The notes under the pieces were generated by a model. It searched no databases, was not told the origin of the DNA, and saw only the letters and a program-made list of their open reading frames with translations. The translations under genes were made by a program, and so were the position numbers. 36,458 nucleotides of DNA from NCBI GenBank assembly GCA_947450895.1, contig CANFWT010000022.1, forward strand, positions 1 through 36,458, written 5' to 3'. Shown piece after piece: positions 8,114 through 16,416 of this stretch (positions within the stretch are counted from its first letter, which is position 1; each line of letters opens with the position of its first letter). Origin of the DNA: Comamonadaceae bacterium. GTDB taxonomy: Bacteria > Pseudomonadota > Gammaproteobacteria > Burkholderiales > Burkholderiaceae_C.

Positions 8114-8521
8114 CTAGGGGCGCTCCAGGGCAATGTCTGCCAACAGGGCAATCAGCCTCGGGTTTTCGCCTACGGCGCTCTGTAGTTCAAAAACAGTGTC
8201 AGCGTGGTTTGCGCGCAGTGCTTCCACCAATACCGGTAAATCTTCGCGTGCGTGCTTACCCACACCCAGAAACATCGGAACGATGGTGATGGCTCGCACG
8301 CCGCGCGCGAGCAGGCTGCGGCAGGCGGTCGGCAAGTCAGGTGTGCTGAGTTCCAAGTAGGCGCATTCCACACCCAAGGCGGTGGAATTTTTCAACATCT
8401 GTTGCGCTACAGCCTGCATGGGGCGGTGCCAGAGCGGGTCGCGCGAGCCGTGGGCGAACAAGACAATGCCACGCTGCAAACCGTTGGCGTCGCTTGGAGA
8501 AGGATGAGTAGCAATGGTCAT
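8114..8521 (-). CDS. CbiX-type sirohydrochlorin chelatase (single domain)
   Basis: This 135-residue protein begins MTIATHPSPSDANGLQRGIV. FAHGSRDPLW supplies the first metal-chelating histidine and MFLGVGKHAREDLP the second, as in the small CbiX/SirB class of chelatases. That class inserts Co2+ or Fe2+ into sirohydrochlorin for cobalamin or siroheme. The length fits the single-domain form. The ATG (8519-8521) overlaps the lptG stop as ATGA, so it is translationally coupled to the LPS-transport genes. The cysB gene follows on the same strand. A siroheme role (cofactor of assimilatory sulfite reductase) would fit that neighbour, but cobalamin synthesis cannot be excluded. Confidence 0.88.
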   Translation of the reverse strand: MTIATHPSPSDANGLQRGIVLFAHGSRDPLWHRPMQAVAQQMLKNSTALGVECAYLELSTPDLPTACRSLLARGVRAITIVPMFLGVGKHAREDLPVLVEALRANHADTVFELQSAVGENPRLIALLADIALERP

Positions 8522-9624
8522 CGTCGGAGTACCAGCCAGCCAAAGGCCGACAGGGAAGCAAAGGAATAAATCAGGCCGGGCAGGGCGGCGGTCAGCCAAG
8601 GCTGCCAGCCCTGCAAGTAGCCCAGGTCGCCCAGCACGTTGTTGAGCAACACAAAGCTGATACCCGCCATCACGCCGCCAAAAACCATGGACGTGGTACT
8701 GCCCGAGCGAAAGTGCAGATAGGCAAAGGGCAGCGCCAACATCACCATGACCAGGCAGCTCAGTGGGTAGAACACTTTTTTCCAGAACTGGATTTCGTAT
8801 TTCTGCGCCGACTGGCCATTGGCGCTCAAATGCCGCATGTACTGAAAGAGGTCCAGCGTGCCCATGCGGTCTGGGCGTAGCACGGCCGCCGAGACCATCT
8901 CCGCGCTGAGCTTGTTGATCCAGGAAAAGGTCGGCTGCTGGGTGGTCACCGCGCGGGCAGGGCCTTTGTCCGGATGGAAAAACTCGGTGCGTGTCACGCC
9001 GCTGAGCAGCCAGGAGTCACCGGGGCCAAAAGCGCCACTGCGGGCCTCGGTCAGCGAAATGATTTCACCGCGGTTATTGAGTTCAAAAATGCGAATCCCC
9101 TTCATGCTTGCGTCGCTGGCGAGTGCGGCCACATTGACCGAAAAGCTGCTGTAGGGCTGGCGCTCTTTGATCCATGCGCCTGTTTTCCCGACCGTGATAC
9201 GCCCCTCAAACTTCGCCTTGAGCAATTGGGCTGTCTTGTCGGCCAGTGGTGCCACATAGTCGCCCACGGCAAAGGTCACTGCCACAAAATAGCAACCCAT
9301 CACCAACAGCAGGCGCAGGGCCCGCCAGGGCCCCAGACCACTGGTACGCAAAATAGTGAATTCCGAGCTGTTGGCCAGTCGCGCCATAACGAAGATCGTC
9401 CCAATCAGCACGGTGATGGGCAGCAGCTCGTACACATGGCTGGGCACCATCAAGGTCACATAGGCCAGCGCCTGCGCCACAGAGTACCCCAGCGCACTGT
9501 TGCGCCCTACCGCTTGCAGTTCGTCGACAAAGTCAAAAAAGAAAAACAGCGATACGAAGGCCAGCGTGACCATGGCCACCGCCAAGAACACCTCGCGGTA
9601 CAGCAGCCGCCGCACCGTCTTCAT
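8518..9624 (-). CDS. lptG: LPS export ABC transporter permease LptG
   Basis: This 368-residue YjgP/YjgQ-family permease starts MKTVRRLLYREVFLAVAMVT. An N-terminal membrane helix is followed by LLPITVLIGTIFVMARLANSSEFT, which contains the coupling-helix region for the LptB ATPase. A periplasmic beta-jellyroll domain and three C-terminal helices (FYPLSCLVMVMLALPFAYLH and onward) follow. It pairs with LptF to extract LPS from the inner membrane to LptC/A/D. I chose ATG 9624, not an upstream in-frame start, because it overlaps the lptF stop as ATGA and matches LptG N-termini. It is itself coupled to cbiX by a second ATGA. Confidence 0.93.
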   Translation of the reverse strand: MKTVRRLLYREVFLAVAMVTLAFVSLFFFFDFVDELQAVGRNSALGYSVAQALAYVTLMVPSHVYELLPITVLIGTIFVMARLANSSEFTILRTSGLGPWRALRLLLVMGCYFVAVTFAVGDYVAPLADKTAQLLKAKFEGRITVGKTGAWIKERQPYSSFSVNVAALASDASMKGIRIFELNNRGEIISLTEARSGAFGPGDSWLLSGVTRTEFFHPDKGPARAVTTQQPTFSWINKLSAEMVSAAVLRPDRMGTLDLFQYMRHLSANGQSAQKYEIQFWKKVFYPLSCLVMVMLALPFAYLHFRSGSTTSMVFGGVMAGISFVLLNNVLGDLGYLQGWQPWLTAALPGLIYSFASLSAFGWLVLRR

Positions 9625-10715
9625 GGCGTAACCCTGCGTTGCAACGAAAAACGCGGCGTCCATTGGTTATGCCTTGCCGCCAAACAGAGTGCGGCGAGCG
9701 CCAAGGTGCCTCCATGCAAGCCCAGCAGGTAGATGCTGATGGACACCTTCTCGGTCTCTATCCAGCTCTTTCCAAGCACCAGGAGGTTGAAGTACACAAT
9801 AAAAATCAGGAAAGCAAGCGCCATGTTGGCGGTCCTGCCCGAGCGCGGGTTGGCCCCCGCCACGCCCAGTCCAATAAGTAACAGGTTCACCGCAGCCAGG
9901 CACAGACCACAGCGCCAGGCCAGTTCCGCCAAATTGCGTGCGGTGGGCGCCTCGGTCAGTGCAATGGCCGACAAAGTGCTCGGAGGGGTCACCGAACGCG
10001 CCGAGGGGTTGTCCGCGCCGACGCGCGCACCATAGCGCGCAAAGGTGCTTAGATTCAATGCGGCGTTGTCTTCGGTTTTTTCGAGGCGCTGCCCGTTTTC
10101 CAGCACCAAGAATTGGTCTGCGCCGATGGTCTGCACTGTGCCGCGTGCCGCTGAGGTGATGGTTTCCTTGCCCCTGTCCCGGGTGACCATGAACACATGG
10201 GTACCAGCCAGTTTGTCCTTGGCATCCCGCTCGATGAAGAACACCCTGTCCCCTGATGCCGATTCCTGAAACTGCCCCGCCTCAATTCGTGCAATGTCGC
10301 CTCGCTTTTCGTACTGGTCTCGCAAATCTTCAATCCGTCCGAAAGCCCAGGGAAGCACCACAAAGGCCAGCAGGAAAATCACCACGAATATCGGCCATGA
10401 AAAACGTAACAGCGGCTGCAACAGGGAGGCTAAACCCCGGCCGCTGCCCAGCCAGATGACCATTTCGCTGTCCTTGTACATGCGCGTAATTACGCTGATG
10501 ACAGCGATGAACAAACTCAGGGACAAAATCATGGGCAGGTCTGAAAGCACGGTATAGCCCATGATGATCAAGACGTCGGCCGGATTGAACACCCCGCGCG
10601 TGGCCTCGCTCAAAGTGCGAATCAGGGTCATGGTCATTACCACCGTCACCAGCACCACCAGCGTCGCGCCAAAGGTGCGGGCCAGCTCTTTGCGAAGGGA
10701 GGAATGGAATAACAT
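9621..10715 (-). CDS. lptF: LPS export ABC transporter permease LptF
   Basis: This 364-residue partner of LptG starts MLFHSSLRKELARTFGATLV. It has the family pattern of a first helix, the segment LPMILSLSLFIAVISVITRMYKDSEMVIW (shown in parts by LSLSLFIAVIS and YKDSEMVIW), a periplasmic domain (about 130-265), then helices around LCLAAVNLLLIGLGVAG and ANMALAFLIFIVYFNLLVLG. The C-terminus reaches the lptG start with an ATGA overlap. It is divergent from pepA with only 23 bp between start codons, an arrangement also known from E. coli and other proteobacteria. Confidence 0.93.
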   Translation of the reverse strand: MLFHSSLRKELARTFGATLVVLVTVVMTMTLIRTLSEATRGVFNPADVLIIMGYTVLSDLPMILSLSLFIAVISVITRMYKDSEMVIWLGSGRGLASLLQPLLRFSWPIFVVIFLLAFVVLPWAFGRIEDLRDQYEKRGDIARIEAGQFQESASGDRVFFIERDAKDKLAGTHVFMVTRDRGKETITSAARGTVQTIGADQFLVLENGQRLEKTEDNAALNLSTFARYGARVGADNPSARSVTPPSTLSAIALTEAPTARNLAELAWRCGLCLAAVNLLLIGLGVAGANPRSGRTANMALAFLIFIVYFNLLVLGKSWIETEKVSISIYLLGLHGGTLALAALCLAARHNQWTPRFSLQRRVTP

Positions 10716-10738
10716 GGAAGCGATTGAAAGGCTGAATT

Positions 10739-12184
10739 ATGAACTTCGAACTTAAGCACCTGGACCTGGTCGGCGCTGCCGACGAAAAAACCGACTTGCT
10801 GGTTGTGCTGGTACCCCAAGATTTCAAAGCCGGCAAGGACGAGCTTTCGGTGCTGATTGCCAGCGCGCTGAAGACGGGCGATCTGGAAGCCGCAGCGGGC
10901 AAATGCCTTGCGCTGTTTCGTCCGCTGCAGGCTGCGGCCACCCGGCTCATTGTGGCGCAGGTGGCCGATGCAGGCGCCCGGGGCGTTCGCTTGGCGATGC
11001 TTGCAGCCCTGGCGCAAGGCAAATCGCCCACGATGAAAAGACTCGTCGTTTGTTTTGCGGCTGCCGCCAAGGAGGACGCAGTGCGCGCCGCCGTCAACGC
11101 GGTAGCAGAAGTCACCTACAGCTACACCGCCACCAAGTCCAAGCCAACGCCTCGCGTGCTGGCAAAGGCTGTGATCGGCGTGCCCAATCCGCCCCAGGTG
11201 GCAGACACGTTTGAGCGGGCTGTAGCCACGGTTGCCGGAGTCGAACTGGCCAAGGAATGGGCCAACCGGCCAGCCAACCACGCTACGCCCCAACTGCTGG
11301 GCGAGGCCGCGCAGGCGCTGGCCGGCCACGCCAAGATCAGCTGCGAGGTGCTGGGCCCTAAAGAAGTAGCCAAACTTGGCATGGGCTCTTTCATGGCGGT
11401 GGCCCAGGGATCGGACCAGCCGCTGCGGTTTATTGTTTTGCGCTACAACGGCGCGGCCAAGAGCAAAGCGCCGACGGTGCTGGTGGGCAAGGGCATCACC
11501 TTTGACAGCGGCGGTATTTCCATCAAGCCCGCCGGTGAAATGGACGAGATGAAGTTCGACATGTCGGGCGCTGCCAGCGTACTGGGGACCTTCAAGACCT
11601 TGTCCCTGCTCAAGCCCGCCATCAACGTAGTGGGTTTGATACCTGCCTGCGAGAACCTGATCAATGGCAAAGCCGTTAAACCTGGCGATGTGGTGACCAG
11701 CATGAATGGTCAAACCATCGAGATTCTTAACACCGATGCCGAGGGCCGCCTGGTGTTGTGCGACGCGCTGACCTATGCCGAACGGTTCAAACCGCGTGCT
11801 GTGGTGGACATCGCCACCCTGACGGGCGCCTGCGTGGTGGCGCTTGGTGCGGTGCGAAGCGGCATGTTTTCGGGCAATGACGAGATCGCTCAGAGTTTGG
11901 CAGCCGCGGGCGAGCGCGCGCAAGACCTGTGCTGGCGCATGCCGCTGGACGAGGAATACGCCGAGGGCCTGAAGTCCAATTTTGCGGACGTGGCCAATAT
12001 TGGCGGGCGTGCCGGGGGGGCCATCACCGCGGCTAAATTTCTTCAGCGCTTCACGGAAAAATTCCCCTGGGCGCACCTGGATATCGCGGGCAGCGCCTGG
12101 AAAAGCGGTGCCCAGAAGGGCGCGACCGGCCGCCCCGTTGGCTTGCTGGTGGAGTTCTTGTTGAGCCAGTCCACTGACAAGTGA
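10739..12184 (+). CDS. pepA: Leucyl aminopeptidase PepA (M17)
   Basis: This 481-residue M17 metallo-aminopeptidase releases N-terminal amino acids in the cytoplasm; in some bacteria it also binds DNA (XerCD/pyrimidine regulation). The signature NTDAEGRL is at 331-338. Metal ligands and catalytic residues line up with E. coli PepA at a constant offset of 19: K251, D256, D274, D333 and E335, with active-site K263 and R337. The start ATG at 10739 has gaaagg seven bases upstream. The stop overlaps the possible GTG start of holC. The gene order pepA-holC, divergent from lptFG, is the conserved proteobacterial one. Confidence 0.95.
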   Translation: MNFELKHLDLVGAADEKTDLLVVLVPQDFKAGKDELSVLIASALKTGDLEAAAGKCLALFRPLQAAATRLIVAQVADAGARGVRLAMLAALAQGKSPTMKRLVVCFAAAAKEDAVRAAVNAVAEVTYSYTATKSKPTPRVLAKAVIGVPNPPQVADTFERAVATVAGVELAKEWANRPANHATPQLLGEAAQALAGHAKISCEVLGPKEVAKLGMGSFMAVAQGSDQPLRFIVLRYNGAAKSKAPTVLVGKGITFDSGGISIKPAGEMDEMKFDMSGAASVLGTFKTLSLLKPAINVVGLIPACENLINGKAVKPGDVVTSMNGQTIEILNTDAEGRLVLCDALTYAERFKPRAVVDIATLTGACVVALGAVRSGMFSGNDEIAQSLAAAGERAQDLCWRMPLDEEYAEGLKSNFADVANIGGRAGGAITAAKFLQRFTEKFPWAHLDIAGSAWKSGAQKGATGRPVGLLVEFLLSQSTDK

Positions 12185-12192
12185 TCCTTGCG

Positions 12193-12627
12193 GTGACCGA
12201 AGTCGCATTTCATTTCGGCGCGCCGGACAAAGTGGCGTACGCGGTGCGGCTGTTGCGCAAGGCCATGGGCGCCGGCGCCCGCGTGTTGGTGCTGGGCCAG
12301 GCTCCACTGGTCCAGCAACTCGACACGGCGCTCTGGGCCAGTGCCCCGAGCGAATTTTTGCCCCACTGCTTCGCAGACGCGTCAGCCCAAGTGCTGGCCT
12401 TGTCTGCGGCGGTTTTGGCTTTTGAGGGCGTTGACGCGCCGGTGCATCCGTTACCGGTTTTGGTGAACCTGGGTGCGCAGATGCCGCCAAACTTTGAACG
12501 CTACCAACGGGTGATCGAGGTCGTCAGCACTGACGCGCAGGATCGCGCCATGGCCCGCGAGCGCTGGAAGCGCTATACCGTCCGTGGATTCGACATCATT
12601 CGCCACGACCTGCAATTGCGCAGCTAG
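12193..12627 (+). CDS. holC: DNA polymerase III chi subunit HolC
   Basis: The protein starts MTEVAFHFGAPDKVAYAVRL, the usual HolC N-terminus, and is 144 residues long (E. coli chi is 147). Chi links the clamp loader to single-strand DNA-binding protein. The segments LVNLGAQMPPNFERYQRVIEVV and RERWKRYTVRGFDIIRHDL are characteristic of the family. An in-frame GTG at 12181 would add four residues and overlap the pepA stop as GTGA. I prefer GTG 12193 on homology, but the upstream start is possible. It is expected to be co-transcribed with pepA. Confidence 0.88.
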   Translation: MTEVAFHFGAPDKVAYAVRLLRKAMGAGARVLVLGQAPLVQQLDTALWASAPSEFLPHCFADASAQVLALSAAVLAFEGVDAPVHPLPVLVNLGAQMPPNFERYQRVIEVVSTDAQDRAMARERWKRYTVRGFDIIRHDLQLRS

Positions 12628-12819
12628 TCGGCCCCGCCCGGGCCCCGTGTGAGTCCAGAGCTGCCTCGCATTTGCCTCCCATGACCTCGCCGATTGGCGA
12701 GCGGACCTCGCAATCCCCGTGCGACGACCGCTGCAATGCGCATAAATTGCGTACGAACTGTCTACCAAAAACCCGTGGGCGGTAAAAAGGGCAGATTGCA
12801 GGTTAAACTCAGTGGCTCT
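12628..12819. other. Intergenic region upstream of tRNA-Ser
   Basis: This 192 bp region has no supported gene. A short hairpin (ctcgcc-gatt-ggcgag, 12686-12701) has no U-run. A ttaaact at 12803-12809 is a weak candidate -10 for the tRNA gene, without a recognisable -35. Confidence 0.3.
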
Positions 12820-12909
12820 GGAGAGGTGGATGAGCGGTTTAAGTCACACGCCTGGAAAGCGTGCGAGGGGTAAAACCCTCCGCGGGTTCGAATCCCGCCT
12901 TCTCCGCCA
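12820..12909 (+). tRNA. tRNA-Ser (anticodon GGA)
   Basis: The 90 nt sequence begins ggagaggtggatgagcgg. The seven-base acceptor stem (ggagagg with cttctcc, one G-U pair) closes on discriminator G and an encoded CCA at 12907-12909. The anticodon arm cacgc-ctggaaa-gcgtg carries GGA, which reads UCC/UCU serine codons. The long variable arm (cgaggggtaaaaccctccg) is the class II feature expected for serine. The T arm contains ggttcgaatcc. Confidence 0.97.
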
Positions 12910-12912
12910 GAT

Positions 12913-12948
12913 AACCCTTGCAAGTCCATGATTTGCAAGGGTTTTTTT
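12913..12948 (+). terminator. Intrinsic terminator of tRNA-Ser
   Basis: A perfect 11-bp stem, aacccttgcaa (12913-12923) with ttgcaagggtt (12933-12943), has a nine-base loop and runs straight into ttttt. It begins three bases after the tRNA CCA. Confidence 0.9.
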
Positions 12949-13085
12949 ATTTTTTAGGCCAGCTCGGCCTCGATTGGCCGTTTTCGGCTTGCCATTTCAG
13001 GCGCCATCCCGTGCGAATTCAGGGCGCGTGTGGTTCGGGGTGGGCCGCTTGGCGGGCTGATTTGTGTTGAAGGTGTATTTCTGCC

Positions 13086-14312
13086 ATGGCGCTCCATTCA
13101 TCCCCTCGCGTAATCGCGTCCGAGGACGCAGACGCTGCGCTACCCCGAGGTGCCATCGTTGGTCTGTCCATGGCGGCTTTTGGCAGTGGCATGTCATTGC
13201 GGGTCATGGACGGCATGCTGCCACGCCTGGCCGCAGAGTTTTCTTTGACCTTAGGGGCGGCGGCATCGGTCATTACTGTATTTGCGGTGGCCTACGGTCT
13301 GGCGCAACTTCTGTTTGGCCCATTGGGTGACCGCTATGGCAAGTACCGGGTGGTGGCACTGGGGTGTCTGGCTTGTGCAGTCACTGCCGCCAGTTGTGCC
13401 TTGGCACCCAGCTATGGGTTGTTGTTGGTGGGTCGCACACTGGCCGGTGCGACCGCCGCTTCCATCATTCCACTGTCCATGGCTTGGATTGGCGACGTTA
13501 TCGTCTACGAACTGCGTCAGCCGGTGTTGGCGCGGTTTTTGATTGGGCAAATCATGGGGCTCTCTGGGGGCGTGGCCTTGGGCGGGTATGCAGCCGAACA
13601 TTTGCATTGGCGCGCGCCGTTTGTCTTGATTGCACTCGTTTTCTTATCGATCGCAGTCTGGCTGCTGGTACTCAACCAGCGCCTGCCAGCCCGGGCGCAG
13701 CGGCGCTACCAAGCCCAGGGCCCTGCGCTTTCACGCCTGGTGTCTGAGTTCGCGCAGGTGCTGGCGCTGCCTTGGGCGCGCAGGGTGTTATGCACTGTTT
13801 TCGCGGAAGGTGCTTTTTTGTACGGATCCTTCGCGTTTATCGTGTCGCATTTGCACACCCGGCATGGCTTGTCCTTGTCAACGGCGGGCCAGGTGGTCAT
13901 GTTGTACGGGCTCGGCGGTTTGCTTTTTGCGCTGGCTGCAACCGGCTTGGTTCGTCGCCTTGGGGAGGTCGGACTGTGCAAATGGGGTGGTGTGTTGGTG
14001 ACGTTCGCGTTTTTGGTGGTGGCCTTGGCTGATTCCTGGTGGTGGTCCATGCCCGCGTGTTGCTTGGCCGGTCTGGGGTTCTATATGCTGCACAACACAT
14101 TGCAAATCAACGCTACCCAAATGGCGCCAGAGCGCCGGGGCGCGGCAGTTGCCGCGTTTGCATCGTGTTTTTTCATCGGCCAGTCTCTGGGCGTCGCCGT
14201 GAACGGCCAGCTGATCGATCTGGTGGGCACCACCGGCATCATCGTGATCGGTGCGCTGGGCGTGTGGGCCGTGTCTTGGAATTTCGCCCGGCTTTTGCGC
14301 AGCAAGCCTTAG
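13086..14312 (+). CDS. Major facilitator superfamily transporter
   Basis: This 408-residue protein starts MALHSSPRVIASEDADAALP and has about twelve hydrophobic segments. After helix 2 it shows the MFS signature loop FGPLGDRYGKYRVV (the G-x-x-x-D-R-x-G-R/K type). The first six helices end near residue 200 with a basic cytoplasmic loop (NQRLPARAQRRYQAQ), followed by a second six-helix half. The substrate cannot be predicted, although the fold resembles drug/sugar efflux carriers. It stands alone on the plus strand after the tRNA terminator. Its stop codon overlaps the convergent DUF3108 gene by four bases, leaving no room for a separate terminator. Confidence 0.88.
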   Translation: MALHSSPRVIASEDADAALPRGAIVGLSMAAFGSGMSLRVMDGMLPRLAAEFSLTLGAAASVITVFAVAYGLAQLLFGPLGDRYGKYRVVALGCLACAVTAASCALAPSYGLLLVGRTLAGATAASIIPLSMAWIGDVIVYELRQPVLARFLIGQIMGLSGGVALGGYAAEHLHWRAPFVLIALVFLSIAVWLLVLNQRLPARAQRRYQAQGPALSRLVSEFAQVLALPWARRVLCTVFAEGAFLYGSFAFIVSHLHTRHGLSLSTAGQVVMLYGLGGLLFALAATGLVRRLGEVGLCKWGGVLVTFAFLVVALADSWWWSMPACCLAGLGFYMLHNTLQINATQMAPERRGAAVAAFASCFFIGQSLGVAVNGQLIDLVGTTGIIVIGALGVWAVSWNFARLLRSKP

Positions 14313-15382
14313 GGGCTGCGCTTTTGGGGGGCTGGCGTTGGATCACTCTGTTCTATCTTTTCTAGGGTGAGATCGACATAGTTATCGCCACCGAGGGCGA
14401 TGCGCACACGCACTGGTAGGTATTGCAGGCTCGGAGCCAGCCACAATTCGGCAACGATGTCTCCGCGCGGCCGCGCCAGGGGTCGCGGTTTGAGGTGAAA
14501 GGCTGAAATCTGCCCGAGCTCTGGCGTTTGCAGTTCTACCTGCTCGGTCACGTCGTAGGTCCATAAATCCACGCCATACGGTCGTGCCAGCCAAATATTG
14601 ACCACTTCTCCCAAGGCAAGCGCTTGCCGTCCGGTGGCAAACCGCTGGCTAAGTGCCACGAACTGGCTGGCGGTGTCCTGAACGCCTGGTGGTTTAGGTA
14701 TTTGTTTTCCATCCTGCAGCCGAAGCTGTTCCCCGTCAAAGGACACACCCCGGCGTACGGACAAGAACTGCTCTTCATAAACCTGGGGTAGCAGTTCAGC
14801 CTCGGTGAGTGTTCCTTGACTGGTCATGCTCACGTGGAACAAGAGCGCCATGCGCATGTCCAGCTGCACCTGGTACCGCTCTTGCTGGCGTTGCCACTGC
14901 ACCTGGGCGCTTCCATACACCTCGCCGCGGTAGTAGCCCCGCATGCGGTAGGACACGCGGGTATCTGCCGGCCAAGGGCTGGTGGCTGTCTCAGTAGGCT
15001 TGGCGTCAGGGGGCGCAGCCGGCGCGTGGGCGTCGGGCACCGCCGGAGTGTTCAAGGGATTTTGGAAAGTTGACTCGACGCTCACCTCAGGTGTGGCTCT
15101 GGGCTCGTCTGGCACCAGGGCGCTCTGGCTGGCGACAGGTGCTTGCCCAGCCAGGTCCGCCTGCGCACTGGAGTGACTGTCCAGGGCGCCTGCCGTCCGC
15201 TTGGATGGCGATGCCGTCTTCACCGCCGGCGGCGCCTTGGCTACGACCGTGTGCAAAAACAGGGGCTGCGCCATGGGCTGTAACGCGCGTACGGGTTCCC
15301 AAAGCCTCTGAAGCACTCCAAGCACGCCGATGTGCATTAGCAACACAAACACCAGCACGGTTAGCCATTTGCCAAGACTCAT
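14309..15382 (-). CDS. DUF3108 domain protein with TonB-like N-terminal anchor
   Basis: This 357-residue protein starts MSLGKWLTVLVFVLLMHIGV. A single membrane helix (about 5-27) is followed by an Ala/Pro-rich stretch (about 45-135: KAPPAVK, SAQADLAGQAPVASQSA, APAAPPDAKPTETAT). A DUF3108 domain (about 145-350) includes YRMRGYYRGEVYGSAQVQW, a YEEQFLSVRRGVSFDGEQL region and LEYLPVRVRI-like strands. It is presumably anchored in the inner membrane and exposed to the periplasm. DUF3108 proteins have no assigned function. I used ATG 15382; the reading frame extends further upstream without homology-like sequence. It is separate from the SPFH gene upstream (112 bp). Confidence 0.82.
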   Translation of the reverse strand: MSLGKWLTVLVFVLLMHIGVLGVLQRLWEPVRALQPMAQPLFLHTVVAKAPPAVKTASPSKRTAGALDSHSSAQADLAGQAPVASQSALVPDEPRATPEVSVESTFQNPLNTPAVPDAHAPAAPPDAKPTETATSPWPADTRVSYRMRGYYRGEVYGSAQVQWQRQQERYQVQLDMRMALLFHVSMTSQGTLTEAELLPQVYEEQFLSVRRGVSFDGEQLRLQDGKQIPKPPGVQDTASQFVALSQRFATGRQALALGEVVNIWLARPYGVDLWTYDVTEQVELQTPELGQISAFHLKPRPLARPRGDIVAELWLAPSLQYLPVRVRIALGGDNYVDLTLEKIEQSDPTPAPQKRSP

Positions 15383-15494
15383 GAAGTGTTCTGGATGCAG
15401 CGGTGGGCGGTCATGGGCGCATTTTGACCTTCTTGCCGCCGCAAACGGTTCCGAATCCAAGGCCTGCCCGCGGCGGGCGAGCGGTGGAGGCGTT

Positions 15495-16403
15495 TTATTT
15501 GGCGCTTTGGACCATCTTCATGGCGGTGCTGATCAAGGTGGACACTTCGCTCATATTGCCTGGAATGATCAGCGTGGTGCTCGCATCGGCGGCTACCCGG
15601 CTGTAGGCGTCTACCGCCCGCTCGGCCACTTTGAGTTGCACCGCCTGCTCGCCGCCTGGTTGGCGTATGGCTGCGGCAATGCGCTCGATCGCCTGCGCCG
15701 TGGCGTTGGCCACAGCGGTAATCGACGCCGCCTCGCCTTCGGCCTTGTTGATGACGGCCTGCTTTTCGCCTTCAGAGCGGGCGATAAAGGCCTCGCGTTC
15801 GCCGGTGGCGATGTTGATTTGCTCCTGGCGGCGGCCTTCGGACGCGGCAATCAGCGCGCGCTTTCCTCGCTCGGCGGTAATTTGGGCTTGCATGGCATGC
15901 AATATCTCCTTGGGTGGGGTCAGGTCCTTGATCTCGTAGCGCAGCACCTTCACGCCCCAGTTGAGCGCCGCCTCGTCAATGGCGGCCACCACCTGCGCGT
16001 TGATGATGTCGCGTTCCTCAAAGGTTTTGTCCAACTCAAGTTTGCCGATGACCGAGCGCAGCGAGGTCTGCGCCAGCTGCGAAATGGCCACGATGTAGTT
16101 CGATGAGCCGTAGCTGGCCCGCATGGGGTCCGTCACCTGGAAATACAGGATGCCATCGACCTGTAACTGGGTGTTGTCACGGGTAATACAGACCTGGCTG
16201 GCGATGTCTAGCGGTATTTCCTTGAGCACGTGCTTGTAGGCCACGCGGTCTACGAAGGGCACCAAAAAGTTCAATCCGGGCGTCAGCGTGCCCAAGTACT
16301 TGCCCAAACGCTCAATCACCCAGGCATGCTGCTGTGGCACCACCCGGATGGACTGGGTCACAAAAATGACGGCGATGACCAAAAGAACAACGGCGATTTC
16401 CAT
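15495..16403 (-). CDS. SPFH/band-7 (stomatin-like, QmcA/paraslipin) protein
   Basis: This 302-residue protein starts MEIAVVLLVIAVIFVTQSIR, a single N-terminal membrane anchor. The SPFH domain follows: VVPQQHAWVIERLGKYLGTL, PGLNFLVPFVDRVAYKHVL, and LDKTFEERDIINAQVVAAID. A helical coiled-coil region rich in Ala/Glu/Arg (KRALIAASEGRRQEQINIAT and onward) and a C-terminal segment ending in KMVQSAK follow. Such proteins form membrane-associated oligomers linked to membrane-microdomain organisation and protease control. The start ATG 16403 has gggag eight bases upstream. It lies 13 bp after the NfeD gene, the standard slipin-NfeD operon pairing. Confidence 0.92.
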   Translation of the reverse strand: MEIAVVLLVIAVIFVTQSIRVVPQQHAWVIERLGKYLGTLTPGLNFLVPFVDRVAYKHVLKEIPLDIASQVCITRDNTQLQVDGILYFQVTDPMRASYGSSNYIVAISQLAQTSLRSVIGKLELDKTFEERDIINAQVVAAIDEAALNWGVKVLRYEIKDLTPPKEILHAMQAQITAERGKRALIAASEGRRQEQINIATGEREAFIARSEGEKQAVINKAEGEAASITAVANATAQAIERIAAAIRQPGGEQAVQLKVAERAVDAYSRVAADASTTLIIPGNMSEVSTLISTAMKMVQSAK

Positions 16404-16416
16404 ACAAGCTCCCTCT

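Noticed and set aside
12686..12701. Hairpin ctcgcc-gatt-ggcgag as a holC terminator
   Set aside because: The stem is only six bp and there is no U-run.
12451..12768. Minus-strand ORF of 105 codons across the holC end and following gap
   Set aside because: It has no recognisable domain, mostly overlaps holC, and has no ribosome site.
12820..13085. tRNA-Ser as an integration site of a genomic island
   Set aside because: The region after the tRNA is a terminator followed by an MFS gene. No integrase or direct repeat of the tRNA 3' end was seen in the window.
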